Shown here: piece after piece, positions 46,431 through 58,222 of the stretch
Layout: every line of letters starts with the position of its first letter
How positions within the stretch are numbered: position 1 is the stretch's first letter
Assembly: GCA_028551475.1 (NCBI GenBank)
Contig: CM052361.1
Coordinates: forward strand, 24,007,491 to 24,071,490
Reading direction: 5' to 3'
From: Casuarina equisetifolia
Taxonomy: Eukaryota > Streptophyta > Magnoliopsida > Fagales > Casuarinaceae
Length of the DNA stretch: 64,000 nucleotides
Made by a program: the position numbers and the translations under genes
Notes under the pieces: model-generated
Databases searched by the model: none
Seen by the model: the letters and a program-made list of their open reading frames with translations, nothing else
What the model was told of the DNA's origin: nothing

Positions 46431-49400
46431 GGGTCGAACTCCTCTGAGCTTGGATTTCCATTCATGGTGCGTAACAGAGCTTTCAAGCCTGAAGCCCCTC
46501 ATAGCTTGGGCTTCCTCTCTTCGACAAGTTTTCCAGGCCCTTCCCATGTTTAACCATTAAGGATAAATTTAACATCATCAAGTAAAAAATAAAATTTTAA
46601 TTTTATTTATACAGATAGAAATATTTCTTAGTTCCTTCTCCGCTCTAACTTTTCACATAATTTTGATTTCATTAATAATTTATTGTTATCAGCAGTCTAC
46701 AATGTCATCAAATGAAATAAATCAAAATTTGACTATTATATAATAAATATATAAATACTAAAACAATACATATTTTTATTTTGTTAATATCTTAATATAA
46801 TATTCCCCTTGTATTCCCTTTTTTTTGGTAATTTTTATTTTAAAAAAAAAGTAAACTCTTCTTGCTCGTAATGTACTAAAAACAATATATGTTCTATATT
46901 ATTAATATACTTTGACATAAAATTATTTTTATATATTACTATGTATGACTATCAAAGCTATTAAAATCTCCTTTAGATTGATTTGGGAAAGATGTAGATG
47001 ATCAACTTGTGACTAGAATCATGACTTCCAATGTAGTAGAAGGATCATCAACATAAAGTTATTAATGTTCATCCTCTTATTTAATATTTTTTTAACAAAA
47101 TGAATAAAATTTCAATGATAACTATATGTTAGTTATTAATAATAAATCTAATAATGACCCATATCATTAATGATAGTCTTCATAATAATAACGATTCAAT
47201 TTTAGTATATTATAATTTTTTTAAAAACAAAATTATTATAATTCACAGCTAAATATCAAATTCTAAATTTCACGGTTAAAATATATTAAAGATGAGTGTT
47301 ATCCCACATTGAAAGCTTGATGATGAACTTTTAAATTTATAAATAATTATATTTTTTCATTTAATGTCTTAAGATTTTAGAATGAATTTTCACACTTTAA
47401 TATAGTATCAAAGTCTTAAATAAGCTTTTACTTCATAAATTCTTATATTTCAAAATTGAGCTTCAATTCACTTGCCTGCTGAATTGAGTTTCAATTCATT
47501 TACAATGTTTATATTAACATGCAAGTAAAAAGAATTGTTAACCCTAACATTCGAATAAGATCACCACCATTAGCTTACCGGTGATCTAACAAGATAGGCA
47601 ACTATTTTTAACTCTTGGTACTAAGTATTTTTCTCACAAGTGAGAACACAACATTTATTGACCAGTTCAGTTAGTCCTTGCGTGCTAATTAACCGGTAAT
47701 TTACCAAACTAAAGCTTATTTTATCCTGATTTTGTCTTGGTTATCTCGAAGGTGTCGGTTTTTCCATGCGGGACCAACAAACAGTAGATCCAATTTTTTT
47801 GAAACTGGGTCTCTCGTACTCTCCAAATTGCATTAACGTTTGATGCGACAGCACGGCGTTTGTTGAACAACAAGTTCAAACCTGGAGATTGAACATCTTC
47901 TGTGGCCCTTCGGTTTCCCCTGTGGGACCCATCTTTGTTACGCTCTTCCAGTTGGCGCGCAAGTCATCAAATTGGGTAAGGTCTGTTCGGATTGGACGTT
48001 GATAAGACACGATCATGTTCTTAATTCTTACTCGGACCAAACATTAATAAGAAAATTATATTTATGATCGTTAAGTCCGAACCAGTAAAGTTGAACTATC
48101 AGTACAACATAGATTATTCATAATAAAAATGTGAGAACAGTATAGATAATTGTTGTACGATGTGTTGTTTCAATCGCATCCATTGTATTAAACGTGTCGG
48201 AAAATATTAAACGCGAATTTGAAATTTTAATATTATATTAGAATTCTCAGTAGACAAGACGCGTGAAAAAGATGAAAAAATGAAAAAGAGACGTGAGTGA
48301 ATAGATGAACTCAATTATATCAAATTTTAAGTGTTATCAAATTATAGAGTATCATTGTTTTACTAATTTAAATTTATTTTACCTTTATGTCACTTAGCTA
48401 ATCAATTTAATAGTATGAGTTAGTAAAGACTTTAATCATAAGATTTGAACTATTTATACAGTAATGATTTGTATAAGAAATAAGATAACAAAAATAATAA
48501 TCACTCAAAAAAAAAAGGTAAATAAGTCATTGGTCACAAATTGCCAGCAACGGTCACCTCTCGTTGGCCTCAAAATTCAAGTCAAGGCATGAGAAATTTG
48601 CTCTTGTTCTTAACGTGTGACAAGCGTCAATACAACCTCAAAGAACGGACAGCCATGGCACGAAATCTATTTATTGGGCTTCACATTGTCGCCAAGCATC
48701 AGAATTAGTTGACGTGTCTTAGAATCAAACTTTAAACTCGGTCACCCTTTCCCATATATAATCCGCTCTTTAAATTTTGAGTCTTGCACGTATTACCGGT
48801 TTCATTTGGTGCATTGACGTCTTGGTCCTGGGAAAACATTATTAAACTCATCGAACACCGCAATTATTGATAAGTAGGGCAGTGTCACACGAAACTCCAA
48901 CGGCACTCTCAAATCTCGTAAGCAGCACCTTTAGTTGTTAACATCAAGAACCATCCTTAATAGTCTTTTGCAACATAGGAAGGTTTAAACAATTTTTTAT
49001 TCTTATTTTTTATGCATGCAACCATATTCACGTAATCTAATGTCTAATTTGAAATTAAAAGATTTCAAGCAAGACCTATTACAAATTGAATCAGGTGCTC
49101 ATCAACTTTGTTAATAACCTAAAATTAAGAAGTTTTAAATAACACTTATTAGAAATTAAGTTAGATGTTTATCGACTTAATCAATAATTATTGAGTCAAG
49201 ATACTCAAGTGTTTAACTAAAAAATAAGAAGTTCTAAACAATATCTGTTATAAATTAAATTAAGCACTTATCAACTTAATCAATAACTAGTTGTAAATTG
49301 AGTTAATTATTGAGTAGGGATTATGAACAAGGGTAAACTACTAACAAGCATGGCCTACTCCTGCAAGTGTCATAAATGGCCGGTCTACTCTCGCAAGATC

Positions 49401-51294
49401 CAGCGACTAGCAGAGTATACGATAGCTGCAAAGGGTGGCAGATATGGTCGATCATCTTGAATTGGCATCTGCATATCATATAAATGTAATCCAGAAGGAG
49501 GAAAATAAAACAAGGAGATTCGATCTTCGAGGTGTCCCCACCGCAGCGGAAATCTGGAGGCGTTAAATGGGCGGGGACCAACAAATTGACTCATGCTAAG
49601 GAGGACCACCACCACCACCACCAGGTCCGGCGGCTCTGGTCTCTGTGGTGTCACATGGAGCCATGTTCATGTTCCAGCCCTTGGCTCTTAGCCTAGGCTT
49701 GCTGCCATCTGGCTTCGCTAATATATTCGAATTCTAAACGTTGGATTAGCACGTCTTTTTTGGGTACCTGAAATTTGAAGAGCAAACTGGAGGAGTTCAA
49801 AAGGGTCGGGGAACTTTCGGCTGATTACTGACTCCTGTGATAACGATGACCCTCGCAACTGCACCGCATTCAACTTTTGTCACTTTTTGGGGAATAAGAC
49901 ACCGCTAACAACTATAATCAACCTTAATCCCACTTTTAAAGAGTCCCAATAGCATTTAATTGTTGAGAAATCATGTAGTGGATTGTTAAAACATCAACTC
50001 ATATTATAAAATTGACTCAAATAAAAAAGTATGAAATAAAATTTAAGTGAAGTAAGATTTTTCTTCCAACACACTTCTTTACAGCTAATTGAATATATAA
50101 GTTTTGTTATTAAACTTATACCTTGATAATATTAAAATTCACAAAATTTTATACAATGATTTAAACTAAAAAGTATTGTTACTTTCTACATATATCTAAT
50201 TCTATCGTTAAATTAAAAGACCTAAACCTGTTAGCACGACAAGAACATATACTCAATTAATTAAAAATATAATTTCAAGAGATTTGAACTTTTCTTCGTA
50301 AGATCTCTCACAAGTACTCTTTTATTTTGCAGTCTTTTAACGTATCCAGTGAGTCATTTCAGTTTTGTTTGTTCTTTTGGTTTTTTTATGTGTGGATGAT
50401 TGCCGCCATCGTAATAATCGACCAACCTAGTCAAGTCTTTTCACTTTTTAAAATCAAGTGCTTGACAAATTCGATTTAAGAGAGAGTGAGAAAAAAAAAA
50501 GGAGAGGTGAAATTAGTAGTATTATTCTTTCTTGTCATCTTTTGTTTATTTCTTTCCTTGATTAACGTCCAAACATGATTCGTGATTAAGACTTTTACCC
50601 ACCCCAATCTAAGATTGATCAAGGGAAAAGGGAAAAGCTATTAAAAAAGTGGCTACACCATTATTCAACATTTTACTACCTGTACAGCATTTAACGCGTT
50701 TAGCGGACAAAATGAGAAGTTTCCTTTCCAAGGTTTGATCTGTTGTCTCTGACCATTGCCCAATATCTTGCTCATGCGCCAGTACATATTCACACATCGA
50801 AAGTCTACCCAATTCTTCCAAGAACATGACTAGATTCACATTCTAAATTGTTAAGAATCATTGCTAAGAAACAAATGTATCAGAAATATTAATGATACCA
50901 ATAATCTTGTCGAACTCTAAATGTTAACCTTCCTTCTTTTATTATGTGTTGTTAAAGAAGAGGGCATGGCATAGAAAGAGGAAAAGTGAAACAACACTGC
51001 CTCAGGGGGAATGGGATTCGCTTCCTCTGCCATCACACGCAGGACAAGCTAGATGATTATCCAGTCCCCCACAGAAACTGGCCATCGACAATCCTAATAT
51101 CATTTTTTGTACCTGTGACCGATTTGTTCACATTTTTGTCAAAATCTTTTAGGACTGCGACAGAGATAATAAGAACGTAAAAGCTTCAGAGAAGGGAAGC
51201 TCATTGCTTGATTAATACAGAATTAATCACTCGGAGAAATGGATTAACATATGAAAAAGAATTAACAAAGAGAACATCCCCTGGAGATTCATAG
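46431..51294. other. AT-rich intergenic region
   Basis: Mostly AT-rich spacer without recognisable genes. Three diverged copies of a roughly 65-base segment (TCAACTTAATCAATAA-like core) lie at about 49,060-49,120, 49,130-49,196 and 49,231-49,296. A GC-richer patch at 49,320-49,700 has a CCACCA run and two overlapping minus frames with no domain. A minus frame at 50,609-50,839 looks protein-like in composition but matches no family I know. Confidence 0.45.
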
Positions 51295-52227
51295 CTAATG
51301 CACCATAAGGGCCTCGTCGAGCGGTCTGAATTTTGTAGGGGAAGAAGCCAGCGGCAGTACCTGTGAGGAGCTTGAGGGATATGGCGGTAGATTGTGATGA
51401 AGCTCTCTCTCTTTGTTCTTGGCAGCAATAAGATTGAGAAAAGACCCCTCTGTTTCTTCTGTCAGAACTGAAGAATTGGGGGAGGATTTAGCCCCAGAAT
51501 CTTGAACAGACCCAGAATTTTGAAGTGCCTTTTTCTGAGCCTCTTCCTTTAATCTTTTGTAGAGTTTTTCCTCTGCGTCCCTCAAGAACTTGAACTTCGG
51601 AGGGGGTGAAGATCTCACCCTGTTCAATTCCGCGTCTGCTGAGGATTCAAACAGGGGATTGAATCCGTGATGACTGTATGAACTCAGGGCCTTCATCGGA
51701 GAAGACTTCACCGGAGGCGAGGCTAAGGGGGTGAGGAACGGGCTGTCAAGAACCGGAGCAAAATCACCCAAGCTCTTCGTTCGCGAACTTCTTCTGCTTC
51801 TGTCACCTCTAGATTTCCCGTCTTCAGACTCCAGATCCTCCCTAGTTTCCTCTTTGATTGTGAAGAGAAATCTCGGAGGCCCCGCGAGGTTGTGCAGCCT
51901 CATGAGCTCCGATTCCAGACCTTCATCCCCATAGGCCTTCAGCAGAAAATCCTTGCCAGAGCCCAGTTCTGGGTCTGGTTCCTGACCATTAGCATCAACG
52001 CCTCTTACACTTTCTTGGCTGTTGTTGGGCTGGAAAGAAGAGGGTCGCTTCCAGCAGATAAACTGTAAGAACTCCCTCGCATATTTGGTGTAATGGTCTT
52101 CGATCTCCGGGCTGCTGATTCTCCTCTTCCTCCACCACAGCAAATAGTAAAGCTCTGCAACAAGAGCCAGCAGGAGACACCCAAAAACCAGGCTCAAACC
52201 GATCCCTAAACCACTGAAAGAAGTCAT
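51295..52227 (-). CDS. Single-pass membrane protein of unknown function, plant-specific
   Basis: Intronless, 310 residues. An N-terminal hydrophobic segment (about 7-30, LGIGLSLVFGCLLLALVAEL) is followed by YYLLWWRKRR, so by the positive-inside rule the long C-terminal part faces the cytosol. The rest is hydrophilic and probably disordered. It contains the striking segment MRLHNLAGPPRFLFTIKEET (about 108-128), a serine-rich RRSSRTKSLGDF stretch, SSPPPKFKFLRDAEEKLYKRL, and proline/serine patches near the end. I do not recognise a named family, though the layout resembles uncharacterised plant membrane proteins. The ATG at 52,227 follows a pyrimidine-rich leader and the hydrophobic start makes it credible. 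Confidence 0.87.
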   Translation of the reverse strand: MTSFSGLGIGLSLVFGCLLLALVAELYYLLWWRKRRISSPEIEDHYTKYAREFLQFICWKRPSSFQPNNSQESVRGVDANGQEPDPELGSGKDFLLKAYGDEGLESELMRLHNLAGPPRFLFTIKEETREDLESEDGKSRGDRSRRSSRTKSLGDFAPVLDSPFLTPLASPPVKSSPMKALSSYSHHGFNPLFESSADAELNRVRSSPPPKFKFLRDAEEKLYKRLKEEAQKKALQNSGSVQDSGAKSSPNSSVLTEETEGSFLNLIAAKNKERELHHNLPPYPSSSSQVLPLASSPTKFRPLDEALMVH

Positions 52228-54085
52228 TTTTCCCGGAATTTCACATCCCCAGAAAAAACTAATCCCAGGCTCAGAATCTCTAGACTCTGGACTACTACAG
52301 ATTCTTCCAGTCTTTTAGCCAAAAAAACAGAGAAAACCCCCACAGAAAAAGGACTCAAACTAGCATAAGCAACCTCCTCGCCGAAACCCAAGCACAGTAG
52401 AAATCCCGGCGCAAGAAACCACCCAGAACCACAAATCTGTTAACGAATTAAAAACAAGACCTTGGCTTATAAACAACACAATTTGGAGAACACGTATCGA
52501 TTCAGTACTGTAAAAGATGAGGCGCCAGAAAGACTAAAGCAAAACCGACATGATTCGGATTCTGATTACGGGGATGAATGGGCAGGTGTTTGTACTATGT
52601 GGTTGGGTGTGGGATGGATGAGAGCAGTTCACATGGTTCACAAAAGCGTGTGTGTTCCATTTAATTAGATCGGAGAAGCTTGGTGGAGAAGAATAGAAAA
52701 TAAAAGGGTATTGATTGCATCACCCACGCGCGCGTCCATGTAATCTAATCTGGTAAGAGGACAGTGCCAAGGAAAACACCCGTCACCCATGAACATCTAG
52801 CTGGGCTTGAGTTTAATATTTTCTGTCTTTATTTTCCCAAAGAAAGAAAGGAGGGGGCTTTGTTGATTTAATAAGCCGGACGGACTACTTTTCCATGAAA
52901 TTATTGACGAATCAATCCCTAAGATAGGCAGAAAAGTTCTTCCTTCTCGTGAGGGTTTTTTGTTTTGGACTCCAAATGAATAAATCGACTTTTGACATTA
53001 TTTTTAAAATGAAAAACCTATGAATCTTCTAAGAAGCCAGTTTTAGAAACAAGATGAATTTCTTAATGGCACAAAGTTTTCCCTTGCAAGAATAATGACA
53101 AGTTGATATGATTTCGAATTAGATTATTGTCAATTGATCAACTTTTATTGTTTGGTTGAGAGCTACACCTTGTTAAAAATAATATTATATTATATGTGAA
53201 GATATTATATTGTTAATGATTAGTTTTAATGGAAAAAAATTAAACTTCAACAAGTTTAAACAAGTCAACAAGCTAAAACCTAGTTATTAGTCAGAAGTTG
53301 TTTATAATTTAAAGAAAAAAATAATATTTTATTAATATACTTCTTTCTTGTGAATATTTTTAAAAATTTTTATTACAACATACATCCTTTAACTCACATA
53401 TATTGAATGTCAAACTTTAAATTTTATAATTTTAATCATTACTAACTTATCACTAAAGACATTGGGTTAGCGACTGTTCAATATTATAAATATCTTAATT
53501 TAATGTACTTTTTTATTGGTAATATTTAATAAAAAAAATTTTACAAACCCAATAAAAGAAAAAGAGACTAAAAAAAACTATGTTAAATTTTTATTGGTAA
53601 CAAAATCAATCTATTTATGTCAGATAGAATTTGGGGCTGCTTGGCGAATCTGTAGACGAGCCCAAATTTGGGTGCAAAGTGGGACCTGATTGATTAAAAT
53701 CCGGGCCGCAAAGTGCATCTGTGGCCCATATGCCCTCCAAAGCCGGAGCAGTGGCCCCGTTAAATTGCGGACCATTCGAGATCGAGACGTCAAATCGGGG
53801 CGGCCCCCTAATGAACAGATAAACTCAAACCCCACCGCGCGTGCACCAACTACGCGATACGACGTAGGTCTAGTGTCAAAGTCGGAGCCTATCATCGCCG
53901 GAGCGTGAACGGAATCGTACGGTGGCAATCACGTAAAATTTGAAATGTCATGGTCCACTTCTGTTTGTTCAAATTTATCCGCTGAGTGACTTTGAAAACC
54001 AAACGTTCTCCTGACAAAGGCTGCTCTGTTTCTTTCAAATGGCGAAATTTGGATATATCGTTAATGGTGGGTCTTATTGTCCTTT
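52228..54085. other. Upstream region of the membrane-protein gene and spacer
   Basis: The first 450 bases hold the leader and probable promoter of the minus-strand gene. A GC-rich patch lies at 53,630-53,940 with frames on both strands but no recognisable product. The rest is AT-rich. Confidence 0.45.
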
Positions 54086-54800
54086 TTTTAATATTATAAT
54101 TTATACATCTAAAAGCTTAGCTGAATATTATATATGTAAGTTTCATCCCCAATTAATATTCAGTTTCATTAAAAAAGTTTAACATTTATAATATAGTATT
54201 CAATTCATAGTAAGTATAATATTTTATTTTTCATGGATGTTAATTTATTTTTTCATTAATGTTGTGAATAGTTGTTGTAACCTATTAATACTTTTAGTGA
54301 AGTATCTTTTTATATATGTTGAAGTGTCATCCTCAATCAATAATTAGCTCAATGAAAAAGTTTAAGCTTTACGATATAATATAGTATTATAATTCATGCT
54401 TAAATAAAATTTTTTGGGGTGGATTTTAATTTAATTTTTCATTAATGTTGCAAATAGTTGTTGTGACCATTTTAATACTTTTAGTGTAATATCTTTTTAT
54501 ATTTTGAAGTGTCATCCTCAATCAATAATGAGCCCAATGAAAAATTTTAAGCTTTATAATATAATATAGTATTATAATTCATTCTTATATACAATATATT
54601 ATTTTTCCTAGATGTTAATTTAATTTTTCATTAATGTTGTGAATAGTTGTTATGACCAAATCATTGCTCGTGATGTGGTATTTTCTTTTTAGTATATTCA
54701 AGTGTCATCTTTGAATAATAATGAATTTCAATAAAAGAAATTTAACTTTACAATATGACATTAAAGTTTACATTCAAACACATTATTTTATTATTGAATA
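54086..54800. repeat. Tandem repeat, period about 187 bp, nearly four copies
   Basis: The landmark TTTCATTAATGTTGTGAATAG-type string begins at about 54,251, 54,437 and 54,626 (spacings 186 and 189). A diverged earlier copy precedes it. AGTGTCATCCTCAATCAATAA recurs with the same spacing. The period is near nucleosome length, as in plant satellite monomers. Confidence 0.85.
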
Positions 54801-56968
54801 CTGGATTATAGTAATTTCCTCATATTTAGTGAAGAAGCATGTTTACAATAATTGTTCTCATATTACTTAATCATGATATAATATAATCTTCGTAGCTTTA
54901 GTATCTATCCCTTTTAATGATCGATTTTAAGTAAGGAGTTTGACTATTTCTAACAATTTAAACAGTACAATACATATTAAATAAATAGTAAGCATTATGT
55001 TGAATATAAGGTTACTAGTTCAAATGCCAAATTTATTAATTGTTACGAGTTCAATTTTCTTTGGAAATAATCGATAATTTAACAAAGTTCATTGTTTCGA
55101 ATCTCATTCATTTATTTTTACATAAAAGCACTTGAACAGGCGGATTTATTTCCACATCTAGAGGGAGTTAATACAAATATTAGGTTCTAAAACCCTAAAC
55201 TATCTAACATGCGTGGCTTTCAGGCCTGCCAGCATTATCAATATAGTTGATTAGGTTCCATCCATGTCAATTTAAGATTATTAGAGAAGTATAATCAAAA
55301 TGGTTATATCTTAAACAAAGAAAGTATGGGCTTCGTGATCAGCCACGCTCAAAAAAGAGAAATGAAATGGTGAGCTTTCAACTTCGAAGTAGATAATGCC
55401 CGAGGCAACCAAGAAAATCGAACCCATTTGTTCTTTTCCTTCTTCTTTTGATCTGCAAAGAACCTGAGCTAACCTGTTCTGATGTTTTGGAATGTCTTCA
55501 GGTCTCTTCCGGGTTCACATCGAACAAAAACAGAAGAAGAAAGTATATTTTACAGCAGCTCGGCGGAAGTCCAATCTTTGCAACTCCAGTGGCTGCAAAA
55601 TTCATTATTATGGCTACAACTTTGTGGCGAGAATCACAATGGCGACACATGTAGTCGCGGAATCATTGGGCAGGCGGTTCAGATATCAAATTTGTCGTCT
55701 AGATTACTCCGGCTCGAGTTGCATTGTCGTATGCGGACTAGCAAGGAGGAAAAGCAATCGTTTTCATTAAATATAATGGAGATGAGAACGAAGCTCCACC
55801 AATCTGCATCGAATTCGGTGCTGCACAGTGGAGCAGAAAAGGGCGGAGGGTGGTGGCGCGGTTCACTAGGCGGCGCTGAAAGGTGGCGGCACCTGAATCA
55901 TGCCCAACAAACAGACATGTATAACTACTCCTACAATAGTTTAGCATCATAGTCAGCGTAAACCCTTTATCACGCATGACCACCTCCCACCTATCATCGC
56001 CTTTCGTGTTCCCTATTTGACTGACCCTCTGTGACGGCCTGCATTTATGGCGCATCTGCATGGTTCTTCTCAAATTTCTTAACCCACGCCACCTTTATTT
56101 GCATGCCATTGGACCATATATGGTTCAAATCTGTCTTCCCTTGGCTGATTTTGAAGTAGAATCCAGTCTAGTGCTCGGTTTATATAGGCCAAGTCTAATG
56201 CTAAACATTCACTAGGCCTTGTACGACTGTGAATTTGGTATAAAGCATGAAGGATGAGGAACTCTTCATGAGAACAGACTGCATAATACCAAGGATAAAT
56301 CATTTTACTCCTCAAATGAGTGTGTTTTATAATAAGATATCAGCAAATTCTGGCCTACGAAGATGGAATTTGGTGGGTGAATCTTGGTTTTATATAAGCA
56401 CTAAATGACATAAGAGAAGGGCCAGAAAACATACTCCTAAGGCCGGAAAGCACGCCACCCACAACACAAATCACCTCAACCAAGACGTTTCAACTTCATC
56501 TTTCTCTGCACCAATCTGTCCGACTTCAATTTCCAAAGCCTAGCCCTTGCCTACACCTTACAACCCAACCGGCTGTCTTTTTTGCCGTGACATTATACTC
56601 TCCTTTTTATTTCAATGGCTTAACCTACATTTACAGGCAGTCTCTGTCATTCCCGAGATATCAGCAGCATTGGGGAACAAATCACCATCATAGAACAAAG
56701 TGAAAAAGGATGTGGGCAATATGGTCTTTGGATTTCATTCGATACGTTTCCTAAGGAGGAATACGAAACCCAAACCCCACCTCAGCCACTACCCGCCATG
56801 TTTTCAGAGACGTTCAGCACCCAAAAATTATACAGATGTCAGTCTCTCTCTCCCCTTCTGTGTTTGACCATCGCTCTTCCTCCATAAAATACCATGCATG
56901 AAGCAAGTCAGAGACTCTCCCCCTTTCATGAACCCTAAAGTCTGGATTCATTACAATTCGAGCAAGAC
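54801..56968. other. Intergenic left of WOX2
   Basis: AT-rich to about 55,430. From 55,440 to 56,070 the sequence is GC-richer with overlapping frames on both strands (up to 156 codons, 55,482-55,952 plus) that match no family I know. The last 200 bases hold CT-rich simple repeats and probably the WOX2 promoter and leader. Confidence 0.45.
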
Positions 56969-58222
56969 ATGGAGGGTGATCATATGGATATGGGAGGTCC
57001 AGCTGAGCCTCCGGTGAGTTCACGGTGGAACCCGACGAAGGAGCAGATAACCATGCTTGAGAGCCTGTATAGGCAAGGGATAAGGACCCCGAGTGCCGAA
57101 CAAATACAACAGATTACAAGCAGATTGAGGGCTTACGGTCACATTGAGGGGAAGAATGTTTTCTATTGGTTTCAGAATCATAAGGCACGGCAAAGGCAGA
57201 AGCAGAAACAAGAGAGCATGGCGTACCTCAATCGCTTTTTCCATAGGGCTCAGCCAATGTTCCCTCCCTGTACGAATGGTCTGTCACTTTTCCTTACCTT
57301 GGATTTCCATAGCTTCTTATTAGCTTTATTTTTTCTGTGCTTTTGTTCTAAGCTGCCTCTTCATGCAAAAGCCTCGAAATGTACGTTCATGACTGATGAG
57401 TATCTCTCTTTAGTTTTTATTATGCAGGCTTCTTTCTGCTTGAGAAATGATTTGTTTATTCATGTTTCCTTTGTATTCTCATCTAGAATGAGGAGGAAAG
57501 TTGTTAGAAATGTCTGTTTTGAAATGTTCTATCTTTTTCCTCTAAACTAGTACGAGATTGACAATTTTTTGGTGGAGTTGTCGGCAGTCTCACTGCACCT
57601 TATGATTGATTTCAGAACTTTGGCATTGTTTCTTCAGATTTATACTTCGGTTCTGAATATCATTTGCTATGAGCAGTCCCTTTCCTATTTCTGTCCCCTT
57701 ACTTTTTTCCTTCTACCGTTTTCTTAGTTTTCCAAATTTAAACAAGTTGTATTAAACTCATTTTCTTCTTCATTTTGTCAGTTTTTAAATGGTTCTTCTT
57801 CTTCTTTCTCAGTTATCTGCGCCCCATATTACTTTCCACAGAGCCATATCGGGTTTTATCCTCAGTACCACCATCCCAAAGTTTTGCTTCCCGGTGGGAT
57901 CGGGCGGAGTCCAAGGACTGAAATAATGGAGAAATCAAGAGCAGTTGAAGATGCAGGATGCAATACTGCCCACCAGGAATATGATACGACTATGCACGCG
58001 GGTAATAGCGCTGGGGAGCCGGCCACCAGCGATGCTCAAAAAACGTTGCCTCTTTTTCCACTGCATCCAACAGGCATTTTACAAGGAAAAAGAGGAAAGC
58101 CATCCACTGGTTTTTCCGCTCGAAACTCCCCTAATCCTGGTCTTTCTGAGGTTGAAGAAGGCTCTGGTGACCAACTTTTCATTGATTTTTTTTCCGGAGA
58201 GGGTTCTTGTCAAAGTGGTTGA
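56969..58222 (+). CDS. WOX2: WUSCHEL-related homeobox 2 transcription factor
   Basis: Two exons: 56969-57278 and 57813-58222, joined in phase 1 (AAT G|TT), giving 239 residues. The WUS-type homeodomain spans about 17-81: [40 protein letters not shown]. The WUS box TLPLFPLHP is at 181-189. A C-terminal LFIDFFSG motif matches the QPFIDFFSG ending of Arabidopsis WOX2, as do CAPYY after the intron and the RQRQKQKQE run. WOX2 acts in the nucleus to pattern the apical cell lineage of the early embryo. Length and exon structure are typical for the group. An acceptor in a long pyrimidine tract (TTCTTTCTCAG) supports exon 2. Confidence 0.95.

Noticed and set aside
50609-50839. 76-codon minus frame, possibly an exon
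   Set aside because: It has a plausible donor but no partner exon, and its protein is not recognised.
55482-55952. 156-codon plus frame left of WOX2
   Set aside because: Overlapping frames in other phases and on the other strand are equally long, and no domain is recognised.
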